Assembly (NCBI GenBank): GCA_963854565.1 | Contig: CAWKZT010000066.1 | Location: forward strand, 1 to 9,300 | DNA: 9,300 nt | Direction: 5' to 3' | Source of the DNA: CAWKZT01 sp963854565 | GTDB lineage: Bacteria > Actinomycetota > Acidimicrobiia > Acidimicrobiales > JAHEJN01 | In this document: in pieces, positions 1 through 6,462 of the stretch | Numbering within the stretch: the first letter of the stretch is position 1 | How the letters are laid out: each line of letters begins with the position of its first letter | Made by a program: the position numbers and the translations under genes | The notes under the pieces: generated by a model | Told to the model about the DNA's origin: nothing | Database searches by the model: none | Seen by the model: the letters and a program-made list of their open reading frames with translations, nothing else

Positions 1-22
1 CCGGACCATTTGAGACATTTCT

Positions 23-39
23 GCCTACTAGCAATAGGC
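23..39. repeat. short inverted repeat (stem-loop) upstream of the lipoprotein gene
   Basis: GCCTA (23-27) and TAGGC (35-39) form a 5-bp stem with a 7-nt loop. No T-tract follows it on the + strand, so a terminator for a gene left of the window is only one possibility. The rest of bases 1-73 holds no recognisable promoter or coding signal. Confidence 0.25.
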
Positions 40-73
40 CAAACTGACTACTCATCACGGCTACGGTGAACCC

Positions 74-676
74 GTGCAACTTTGTGGGAACTCCTGGCGG
101 CTTGTCGCTGCGGTCGTATTGGCGGGAGTGGTGTTTTCGGGTTGTGCCGGATCAGAGCGCCCCTCGTTCGGCGATGATGCTCTGACCGGATCAGTTAGCG
201 CAGAGGCAACCCTGCCCGATAATCCGGCTAGAGGTAACGCGACCGCGCCAATCGAAACTGGGCCTACGCCTGCTCCCACAGGTGTGGCCATCGAGTCCGA
301 AGCACCGCCGCCACCCACTATCGACGATTTTGGCAGTGTCGGGGACCTCAAAGTCACCATTGATGGGGCGATCGTGTTCGAAGTGCTGGCGGGCTGTGAT
401 CTCAGCACCCTTGAATCGTGGACCATGCGTTACCGCGGAGTGAGCGACAACGGCATCATTATTGAGGTCAGTTACGATTCGGGTCAACCTGACTTCGCGG
501 TCTTCTTCGCCGATGCCCGGAATACGAGGGGTGGTCTTGCCTACGTAAACAGCGGTGGTGGCGACGACATTTTAACGATTACCGCGCCGAGAAATCACGC
601 GTGGACCGCAGAGGTTGAGCTCGTTGACGACCAGGGGCAAAGTCATCAAGCTAAATTTGTCGGCGATTGCGTGTAA
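74..676 (+). CDS. putative lipoprotein, unknown function
   Basis: Predicted secreted, membrane-anchored lipoprotein of 200 aa; I do not recognise the family. The GTG start is chosen because it gives a complete signal peptide: a hydrophobic core at about residues 10-21 (LVAAVVLAGVVF) followed by a lipobox-like FSGC with the lipidated Cys at residue 24. Phe at the -3 position is less usual than Leu, Val or Ile. Residues 25-85 are rich in Pro, Ala, Thr and Ser and look like a flexible linker ending in a PPPPT run. Residues 88-200 look like a small beta-rich domain with only two cysteines, Cys108 and Cys199, which could form a disulfide outside the cell. No strong Shine-Dalgarno sequence precedes the GTG. 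The gene converges on the molybdopterin oxidoreductase, with 15 bp between the stop codons. Secretion is well supported; the role is unknown. Confidence 0.75.
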   Translation: MQLCGNSWRLVAAVVLAGVVFSGCAGSERPSFGDDALTGSVSAEATLPDNPARGNATAPIETGPTPAPTGVAIESEAPPPPTIDDFGSVGDLKVTIDGAIVFEVLAGCDLSTLESWTMRYRGVSDNGIIIEVSYDSGQPDFAVFFADARNTRGGLAYVNSGGGDDILTITAPRNHAWTAEVELVDDQGQSHQAKFVGDCV

Positions 677-707
677 CACCGAGCGGCTGGTTTAGGCCGT
701 AACGGTG
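677..707. terminator. possible bidirectional hairpin between convergent genes
   Basis: CACCG (677-681) pairs with CGGTG (703-707), and inside it CGGC (684-687) pairs with GCCG (696-699), leaving an 8-nt loop. It lies between the stop of the lipoprotein gene and the last codons of the facing oxidoreductase, where a shared terminator would be expected. No T-rich tail is visible on either strand, so intrinsic termination is uncertain. Confidence 0.3.
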
Positions 708-2323
708 ACGCCGATGGTGTGCCAACCACTAGCACCATCGGGTCGAGGGTCGGCCAACTCTGGGGTCTGGGTGTAGCCGGTGCCATCGGTGGCACGGCAT
801 TCAATGACATGTTGGCCAGGTGTTGCTTCCCATTCGACCATCCACTGACGCCACGAATCGCCGGAGACCTCTTCGCTGAGTGTGCTCGGCATCCAGTCAC
901 CACCGTCAATACGGACTTCGACGGCGGTGATCGACTTATTGGGTGCCCATGCCACGCCCGCGACTGGCGTGAGCCCGGCAGCAATTGGGGAGCGGGTTTT
1001 GGGAACCTCAATCTTGGACTGAGTCTTGATGGGGCCGTCCTTAGCCCAGCCTCGGGGGATCCAGAATCCGTCGAAATCTTCCCAGGTAGTGAGCTCGATT
1101 TCGTCGAGCCACTTGGTGGCCGACACGTAGCCGTACAAACCGGATACGACGAGGCGGACGGGGAATCCGTGCTGGACGAGAAGCGGTTCGTCGTTCATGG
1201 CGAAGGCAACCAGCGCGGTGCGACCGTCGTAAGCCGCTTCGGTGGGGAAGCCACAATCCCATCCATCAACTGAGCGGGGCACAATTTGCGTAGCCTCGGC
1301 TTTCACTCCGGCCAGATTGAGAACGTCCTGAAGCGGTACGCCACGCCAGATGGCGTTGCCCACGAGGTTGCCGCCAACCTCATTGGATACGCAGGACAAG
1401 GTGACGGATTTTTCGACGGTGTCCATGGCCAGCAGATCGGCGAAGTCGATCTCGATTTCTTGATCGACCAAGCCGGTGATTTTCAAGGTCCAGGTGTTGA
1501 CATCAATGAGTGGGTAGGTGACGGCGGTATCGATGAGGTAGAACTCGTCAGCGGGAGTAACGAGGCTTGACAGCCCGTCGACATAATCCAAATTTGGGAC
1601 GGTTGCTGCTGCTGGCGCGACAACCGGTACTTCGGTAGCTACGGGTGCTGTTGTAGGTATTGTGTCTAATGCTTCGGCGACGGTCGCCTGGCCAGCGGCG
1701 ACATTGCGGCCATTGGTAAGAGATTTGCCAACCGCCGATGCGGCCCAGCCCGCTACGGCGGCCCCGCCACCCATGGTAAGAAATCGACGGCGTTCGAAAA
1801 GCGAAGCTCCACCAAGGCGGCCGACGGGTGCAGGGGAGCGGTGTGCGGACGCATAAAGCAATATCGGCAACGAGCCGGCACCGACAAGACCAGTAACTGC
1901 GGCGGCGAACCAGCCCCATTTGGTGTTCGCCAGATCATAAGACCAGGTAGCTAACCCGCCAACGACAGCAAAAGCGCCGAAGATGTAGATGCCGACCTTG
2001 TGATCATTTCGCGACATCACGCCGGCGATAGCGCCGAACACAATCGCGGTGATGGTGATGCCCGTGACCAGAACGGTCTTCTGGCTGGTCCCAAAGGTTG
2101 ATCGGCTCCAGTTGTCCAACGCCTCGAATCCGTTATCGATAGTCCAGTCGGCGATCGAGTCGACGAGGGAAGGTACACGCTTAGATATACCGGACAAGAG
2201 TTCGGCAACGCCAAGAGCTAGGCCCGCCGCAAGTGCTCCCGCCAGTGCAGCCAGGTACCACGGTGTGGTCGTGGATTCGTCAGCTGGGAATGTGTCTCGT
2301 TTGCCATCGGATTCAATTGTCAT
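692..2323 (-). CDS. membrane-anchored molybdopterin-dependent (sulfite oxidase-fold) oxidoreductase
   Basis: Polytopic membrane protein of 543 aa with a C-terminal sulfite-oxidase-type molybdopterin domain facing the exterior. The ATG at 2323 is preferred over one 12 codons upstream because AGGAG lies 7 nt before it. Order of parts: four hydrophobic segments at about 22-43, 83-103, 110-128 and 136-158; a twin-arginine motif ERRRFLTMGG at 177-186 leading into a fifth hydrophobic segment (about 183-201); an Ala/Pro/Thr/Val linker (about 210-245); the oxidoreductase core from about 250; and a C-terminal Ig-like dimerisation domain (about 435-543). Cys311 in LSCVSNEVGG is the expected molybdenum ligand, and WRGVPL (326-331) and VSATKWL (400-406) are typical of the family. 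The substrate cannot be read from sequence. Electron partners are not encoded nearby. The internal Tat motif suggests a combined Sec/Tat insertion route, as known for some actinobacterial polytopic redox proteins. It is divergent from rsgA. Confidence 0.9.
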   Translation of the reverse strand: MTIESDGKRDTFPADESTTTPWYLAALAGALAAGLALGVAELLSGISKRVPSLVDSIADWTIDNGFEALDNWSRSTFGTSQKTVLVTGITITAIVFGAIAGVMSRNDHKVGIYIFGAFAVVGGLATWSYDLANTKWGWFAAAVTGLVGAGSLPILLYASAHRSPAPVGRLGGASLFERRRFLTMGGGAAVAGWAASAVGKSLTNGRNVAAGQATVAEALDTIPTTAPVATEVPVVAPAAATVPNLDYVDGLSSLVTPADEFYLIDTAVTYPLIDVNTWTLKITGLVDQEIEIDFADLLAMDTVEKSVTLSCVSNEVGGNLVGNAIWRGVPLQDVLNLAGVKAEATQIVPRSVDGWDCGFPTEAAYDGRTALVAFAMNDEPLLVQHGFPVRLVVSGLYGYVSATKWLDEIELTTWEDFDGFWIPRGWAKDGPIKTQSKIEVPKTRSPIAAGLTPVAGVAWAPNKSITAVEVRIDGGDWMPSTLSEEVSGDSWRQWMVEWEATPGQHVIECRATDGTGYTQTPELADPRPDGASGWHTIGVTVTA

Positions 2324-2354
2324 GGGAAATCTCCTCGCTGAGCCTTCAAAGTAA

Positions 2355-2371
2355 GGCACGCTGGTAGTGCC
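2355..2371. repeat. short inverted repeat in the oxidoreductase/rsgA intergenic region
   Basis: GGCAC (2355-2359) and GTGCC (2367-2371) flank a 7-nt spacer in the 109-bp region between two divergent genes. It lies about 30 bp upstream of the oxidoreductase start and could be a minor operator or hairpin. No convincing -35/-10 pair was found for either gene. Confidence 0.2.
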
Positions 2372-2432
2372 ATGTCTACAACGCAGCGACTGATTAAGTT
2401 CCCAGTTCTTTCTTTTCTATTGGTATTTGTCG

Positions 2433-3458
2433 ATGGCTGAGTTGTCTGAAGCGCTTGTCCAATATGGGTGGGACACCCAGTGGGAGGCCACGCTGTCCGA
2501 CCTAGACGCAGTCGATCAGAAAGTCGGACGGGTAACTCGCGTCGATCGGGGCGAGGTCGACGTCGCGACGGACGCTGGATTCTTGCGGGTTCTATCGGAT
2601 TCGCAGCGGGCCCAAGCCGATACCGCGCCCGCAACGGGCGACTGGATAATTATCCGAGAAGACGCCAATCTGGGGCCGGTCGTAGGCCAGGTAATGCCGC
2701 GCCGAACCGCGATTACGCGCCGTGATCCGGCCGAAGGTGTGGTCCAACAGGTACTTGTTGCCAACGTGGATCTTGTCGCTGTCGTCCACGGACTAGATCA
2801 TGACATCCGCCCTGCCCGCATCGAACGATTCATGGCCCTGGCCTATGACAGTGGTGCAAAGCCCATAGTGCTGCTCACCAAAGACGATCTGGTAGATGGC
2901 ACCGAAGCGATGACGCTCGTAGAGACCTTTGTTGACACCGACTCCGTTCCCATACTTCGCACGAAAGCCCTCGAAGGCGGTGGCATCGAAGAGTTGCGGA
3001 CGCTGATTGGCAACAAGACCATTGTCTTGCTCGGTCTTTCGGGCTGCGGCAAGTCGACACTCACCAACGCCCTCCTTGGCGACTATGTGCAACCCACCGG
3101 AGCAGTACGCGAAGGTGATGCACGCGGGCGACACACCACAACAAGTCGCGATCTGTTCCTTATGCCCGGGGGCGGTGTGCTCATCGATACGCCTGGTGTG
3201 CGCTCGATTGGGTTGGTCGACGCCACGGCCGGGGTCGAAGCTGTTTTTGCCGACATCTTGGCGCTTGGTGATGGCTGTCGATTCAACGACTGCACCCACC
3301 GCCACGAACCCGGTTGCGCAATTCGCACGGCCATTGCTGACGGCGAGATTAGTGGCGAGCGCGTCGACCGATACTTCGCCCTGATCGATGAACAATCGGA
3401 GCTTGATGATCAGCGCGAAGAGTTCGACCGTAAGAAGCGTCGTAGCGGTCGTCGCTAG
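2433..3458 (+). CDS. rsgA: ribosome small-subunit-dependent GTPase A
   Basis: Circularly permuted GTPase that acts late in 30S subunit maturation in the cytoplasm. The 341-aa length is close to the family norm. An N-terminal OB-fold covers about residues 30-95. GTPase motifs then follow in permuted order: G4 TKDD at 149-152, G1/P-loop GLSGCGKST at 201-209, a Thr-rich G2 region near 235-238, and G3 DTPG at 252-255. The C-terminal zinc knuckle has the family pattern C-x4-C-x-H-x5-C (Cys282, Cys287, His289, Cys295), followed by a basic tail. The ATG at 2433 is chosen; a TTG two codons upstream (2427) is also possible, and neither has a clear Shine-Dalgarno. It is divergent from the oxidoreductase gene, and its TAG overlaps the facing algH stop. 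The identification is secure. Confidence 0.96.
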   Translation: MAELSEALVQYGWDTQWEATLSDLDAVDQKVGRVTRVDRGEVDVATDAGFLRVLSDSQRAQADTAPATGDWIIIREDANLGPVVGQVMPRRTAITRRDPAEGVVQQVLVANVDLVAVVHGLDHDIRPARIERFMALAYDSGAKPIVLLTKDDLVDGTEAMTLVETFVDTDSVPILRTKALEGGGIEELRTLIGNKTIVLLGLSGCGKSTLTNALLGDYVQPTGAVREGDARGRHTTTSRDLFLMPGGGVLIDTPGVRSIGLVDATAGVEAVFADILALGDGCRFNDCTHRHEPGCAIRTAIADGEISGERVDRYFALIDEQSELDDQREEFDRKKRRSGRR

Positions 3459-4009
3459 TTGAGATTCGGAACCGTGGGGTAGTTGGCGTACCACGCCAAA
3501 TCGCCAGGTTGCCGCTTGAGGACATCTTCCCAGAGGTGTTCTGGGGTCTTCGTGAACACATCGTTGGGGTGGAGTTCGACGATGAACCAGGCTTTTTCAC
3601 GCAACTCTTGCTCGAGTTGCCCGGGAGCCCAACCGGAGTAGCCCGAGAACAGCCGGCACCGTTCGATTGCTAAGGAATCGCGATCGTTGGGTGCAATGTC
3701 GATGGTCCCAACCCGGTGCATGATTTCGGAGAAACTTTCGTGACCCTCAGACCCTGGTGCACATTGTCCGACAGCAATGGCAACCTCCGGAGACACGGGG
3801 CCACCATGGAAGATAATCGCGTCTTCGCCCGTCAACCAGGCCAAAGGGGACGCCGCATCGCCCACCGTGCGGTGGCCCGGTCGACTGAGGACAACACCTA
3901 GTGCTCCGTCGTTGGTGTGCTCCAACATAAAGATGACGGTGCGATCGAAATTTGGATCGTGCAGTACCGGCGTGGCGACGAGCAGGTGACCTCCGGTGTA
4001 ATCCTCCAC
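3455..4009 (-). CDS. algH: YqgE/AlgH family protein (UPF0301)
   Basis: Small cytoplasmic protein of the AlgH/YqgE family, whose biochemical role is not firmly established. With the GTG at 4009 the protein is 184 aa, near the family length. It begins a few residues before the conserved start GHLLVATPVLHDPNFDRTV. Further hallmarks are GALGVVLSRP (35-44), FHGGPV (67-72), LFSGYSGWAPGQLEQEL (120-136) and the C-terminal YPTVPNLN. The frame is open farther upstream to a TTG at 4072, but that would overlap the end of serC by 53 bp and adds residues that do not look like the family. No strong Shine-Dalgarno is visible, so expression may depend on translational coupling: the GTG is only 10 bp after the serC stop on the same strand. 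Its TAG shares the palindrome CTAG with the rsgA stop. The family is secure, the exact start less so. Confidence 0.9.
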   Translation of the reverse strand: MEDYTGGHLLVATPVLHDPNFDRTVIFMLEHTNDGALGVVLSRPGHRTVGDAASPLAWLTGEDAIIFHGGPVSPEVAIAVGQCAPGSEGHESFSEIMHRVGTIDIAPNDRDSLAIERCRLFSGYSGWAPGQLEQELREKAWFIVELHPNDVFTKTPEHLWEDVLKRQPGDLAWYANYPTVPNLN

Positions 4010-4019
4010 GGTGATTGGG

Positions 4020-5144
4020 CTAGGCAGTGAGCGCTTCGACAACGTGGTCGATGCACTGTGTGAGTGCGACAATTTCGTGGGGGTCTATCGCCGGAAACAT
4101 GGCAATGCGAAGCTGGTTGCGACCCAGTTTGCGGTAACCCTCGGTGTCGACGATGCCGTTTTGTCGCAGTACCGCCGCGATCTCATCGGCCGAAACGGAA
4201 TCATCGAAGTCGATCGTGCCGACCGTATTGCTGCGCAGCGTTGGGTCTGTGACGAACGGTGTTGCATAACTAACGCGTTCGGTCCAGCCGTACAAGTTGC
4301 TGGCCGATTGGGCGCACCGGGCGGCCGACCAAGCCAGGCCGCCGTTGTCGTTTATCCACTCGGTCATGTGCATGGTTAGGTAGATAGTGGACAGCGCTGG
4401 CGTGTTGTAGGTCTGATTCAGTACCGAGTTGTCGAGTGCTACCGCAAGGTCGAGCGATGCGGGACACCAACGATCAGAGGCCGCCAATGAGCGGATTCGA
4501 TCGAGGGCGGCGGGGGAGCAGGCCGCAATCCAAATTCCACCCTCGGCCGCCAGACATTTCTGAGGTGAGAAGTAGTAGACGTCGGCTTGGTTGGTGTCCC
4601 ATTCGAGGCCACCGGCACCCGATGTGGCATCCACTACTACCAGGCCGTCGGCATCAGGGCGAACGATGGGGGCCATCACGCCGGTGCTGGTCTCGTTGTG
4701 TGTGAGCGCATAGACATCAACGGCGGCATCGGCTACGGAGACAGGGACAGATCCAAAGTCGGAGCTAATGATGTCAGCACCGCTCAGATGCGGAGCGCTT
4801 TGTACGGCCTTGGCAAATTTGCTGGAAAACTCGCCAAACACGAGGTGCTGGCTGCGGTCCTCGATGAGGCCAAATGTGGCGTAATCCCAGAAGGTGGTTG
4901 CTCCTCCATTGCCGACCAGAATCTCCCAGTCGTCAGGAAGCCCGAACATGGCGTGTAAGCCAGAACGCATCCGGCCAACAATGTCTTTGACTCGAGGTTT
5001 GCGATGGCTAGTTCCGAGGAAGGTGTCCGCTTCGGCAGCTAGGGCAGCGACAGCTTCGGGTCGTACCCGGGATGGCCCGGACCCGAATCGGCCGTCGGCG
5101 GGCAAGAGGTCGGATGGGATGGTGATGGAGGAGGTAGCAGTCAC
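4020..5144 (-). CDS. serC: phosphoserine aminotransferase
   Basis: PLP-dependent enzyme converting 3-phosphohydroxypyruvate and glutamate to O-phosphoserine and 2-oxoglutarate, the second step of serine synthesis. The GTG at 5144 gives 374 aa, usual for the actinobacterial type of SerC. It is preceded by GGTGA, whereas starting at 5213 adds 23 unrelated residues. Features seen: RFGSGPSRVRPE (19-30), a substrate/phosphate-binding start typical of SerC; GNGGATTFWD (78-87) in the cofactor pocket; THNETSTGV (148-156); VVVDATSGAGG (169-179) with the Asp contacting the pyridine nitrogen; and the Schiff-base Lys196 in FSPQKCLAAEGG. The C-terminal RKLGRNQLRIAMFPAIDP (338-355) is also characteristic. 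It is followed by algH after 10 bp and is divergent from an aspartate aminotransferase gene. serA and serB are not in the window. Confidence 0.95.
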   Translation of the reverse strand: MTATSSITIPSDLLPADGRFGSGPSRVRPEAVAALAAEADTFLGTSHRKPRVKDIVGRMRSGLHAMFGLPDDWEILVGNGGATTFWDYATFGLIEDRSQHLVFGEFSSKFAKAVQSAPHLSGADIISSDFGSVPVSVADAAVDVYALTHNETSTGVMAPIVRPDADGLVVVDATSGAGGLEWDTNQADVYYFSPQKCLAAEGGIWIAACSPAALDRIRSLAASDRWCPASLDLAVALDNSVLNQTYNTPALSTIYLTMHMTEWINDNGGLAWSAARCAQSASNLYGWTERVSYATPFVTDPTLRSNTVGTIDFDDSVSADEIAAVLRQNGIVDTEGYRKLGRNQLRIAMFPAIDPHEIVALTQCIDHVVEALTA

Positions 5145-5182
5145 CTTTTCACCGTAGTGGCGTGCGGCGCCCGCCAGACGGG

Positions 5183-5217
5183 AGGATTGGGGGCAAAATT
5201 TGGCTGGACCCAATCCT
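5183..5217. promoter_or_regulatory. 9-bp inverted repeat in the serC/aspartate aminotransferase divergent control region
   Basis: AGGATTGGG (5183-5191) and CCCAATCCT (5209-5217) are perfect inverted copies separated by 17 bp. Near the centre lies the odd-length AT-rich palindrome CAAAATTTG (5194-5202). The repeat sits in the 116-bp gap between two divergent aminotransferase genes, where promoters for both must lie. It could be an operator for a dimeric regulator, or an mRNA leader hairpin. A TAAGAT (5226-5231) resembles a -10 box for the + strand gene, but its best upstream -35-like element, TTGGCT, is 20 bp away, so the promoter is not established. Confidence 0.4.
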
Positions 5218-5260
5218 TGTATCGGTAAGATTTACTTCGCACCCTTCCCCGGAGTTTCCC

Positions 5261-6460
5261 GTGAGCCCAAAAACCCGTATCTCCCAACGCATCCAGGCCA
5301 TCGCCCCTTCGGCAACTCTGGCTGTCGATGCGAAAGCCAAGGCACTCAAGGCTGCTGGCGAGCCAGTGATCGGCTTTGGTGCCGGAGAGCCCGACTTTCC
5401 AACACCGGCTCACATCGTCGCGGTCGCGGTGGAAGCCGCTCAAGACCCCAAGAACCACAAATATTCCCCGGCTGGTGGTCTACCAGAGCTGCGCCAAGCG
5501 GTAGCTGACAAGACGTTGCGTGACTCAGGGTACGCATGCACCGCAGACCAGGTCATCATCACCAACGGCGGCAAGCACGCGGTGTACAACACCTTCGCGG
5601 TGATGATCGATCCCGGCGACGAGGTAATCATTCCTGCGCCGTTCTGGACCACATATCCTGAACCAGTAGCTCTCGCAGGTGGTACACCGGTCATCGTTTC
5701 CACTGACGCGGCATCGGGCTTTCGAGTGACGCTCGAACAGCTAGATGCAGCTCGAACCGAAAAGACCAAAGCGCTGGTCTTCGTATCGCCGTCCAATCCC
5801 ACCGGAGCGGTTTACCCGAAGGACGAGATTGAAGCCATCGGCCGCTGGTGCCTCGAACACGGCATCTGGGTGATTGCGGACGAGATCTACGAGCATTTGG
5901 TTTACGGCGACAATGAACACCACTCGATTGTCAGTCTTGTTCCCGAACTTGCCGACCAATGCATCATCCTCAATGGTGTCGCCAAGACATTTGCCATGAC
6001 CGGATGGCGGGTTGGTTGGCTCATTGGCCCGGCTGACTTTGCTAAAGCGGCCGGCAAGTTGCAGTCACAGCAGACTTCAAACGTGGCCAATGTTTCGCAA
6101 CGCGCCGCGATTGCTGCGGTGTCTGGCTCCTTGGATGATGTTTACAAGATGCGCGAAGCATTCGATCGTCGGCGCAAAATTATTCACTCCATGCTTAACG
6201 CAATTGATGGTGTCGAATGTTCCGACCCCGAAGGTGCGTTCTATGCGTTCCCGTCCTTCGAAGGTGTCCTTGGACGAACCATCGCTGGCGTGAAGGTCGA
6301 TACGACATTGCAATTGGCTGATCTGATCCTCGACGAAGTGAAGGTTGCGTTTGTACCCGGCGAGGCCTTTGGCGCTCCCGGGTATGCCCGTTTCTCGTTC
6401 GCTCTAGGCGATGATGACATGATTGAAGGTGTTCAGCGCATCGCCGATTTCCTGGCCTAA
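5261..6460 (+). CDS. aspC: class I aspartate aminotransferase (subgroup Ib type)
   Basis: PLP-dependent aminotransferase, probably exchanging amino groups between aspartate/glutamate and their 2-oxo acids. The GTG at 5261 follows GGAG by 6 nt and gives 399 aa, the usual length; the open frame upstream to 5162 adds 33 residues unlike the family. Fold type I motifs: FGAGEPDFPTP (39-49), KYSPAGGLPELR (67-78), ITNGGKHAVYN (100-110), SPSNPTGAVYP (176-186; Asn179), ADEIYEH (206-212; Asp207, Tyr210), the Schiff-base Lys242 in GVAKTFAMTGWRVGW, and the alpha-carboxylate-binding Arg377 in GYARFSFA. Lys105 in GGKHAVYN matches the subgroup Ib (Thermus-type) lysine involved in acidic substrate binding, which favours aspartate over purely aromatic substrates. 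The gene is divergent from serC and is followed after 2 bp by the S9 peptidase, so the two are likely one transcript. Confidence 0.92.
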   Translation: MSPKTRISQRIQAIAPSATLAVDAKAKALKAAGEPVIGFGAGEPDFPTPAHIVAVAVEAAQDPKNHKYSPAGGLPELRQAVADKTLRDSGYACTADQVIITNGGKHAVYNTFAVMIDPGDEVIIPAPFWTTYPEPVALAGGTPVIVSTDAASGFRVTLEQLDAARTEKTKALVFVSPSNPTGAVYPKDEIEAIGRWCLEHGIWVIADEIYEHLVYGDNEHHSIVSLVPELADQCIILNGVAKTFAMTGWRVGWLIGPADFAKAAGKLQSQQTSNVANVSQRAAIAAVSGSLDDVYKMREAFDRRRKIIHSMLNAIDGVECSDPEGAFYAFPSFEGVLGRTIAGVKVDTTLQLADLILDEVKVAFVPGEAFGAPGYARFSFALGDDDMIEGVQRIADFLA

Positions 6461-6462
6461 TC

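Noticed and set aside
1..40. TTGAGA (10-15) as a -35 box for the lipoprotein gene
   Set aside because: No acceptable -10 hexamer at the right spacing.
2324..2359. Upstream ATG for the molybdopterin oxidoreductase
   Set aside because: The ATG at 2323 has AGGAG 7 nt before it; the upstream one has no ribosome-binding site.
2793..3494. Long - strand open frame (233 codons) opposite rsgA
   Set aside because: It lies antisense to a gene with unmistakable GTPase and zinc-binding motifs, and its translation resembles no family; it is a composition shadow.
4010..4072. Upstream extension of algH to a TTG at 4072
   Set aside because: It would overlap serC by 53 bp and add residues that do not look like the AlgH family start.
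5162..5260. Upstream extension of the aspartate aminotransferase to an earlier start
   Set aside because: The extra 33 residues are unlike the family, while the GTG at 5261 has GGAG at good spacing.
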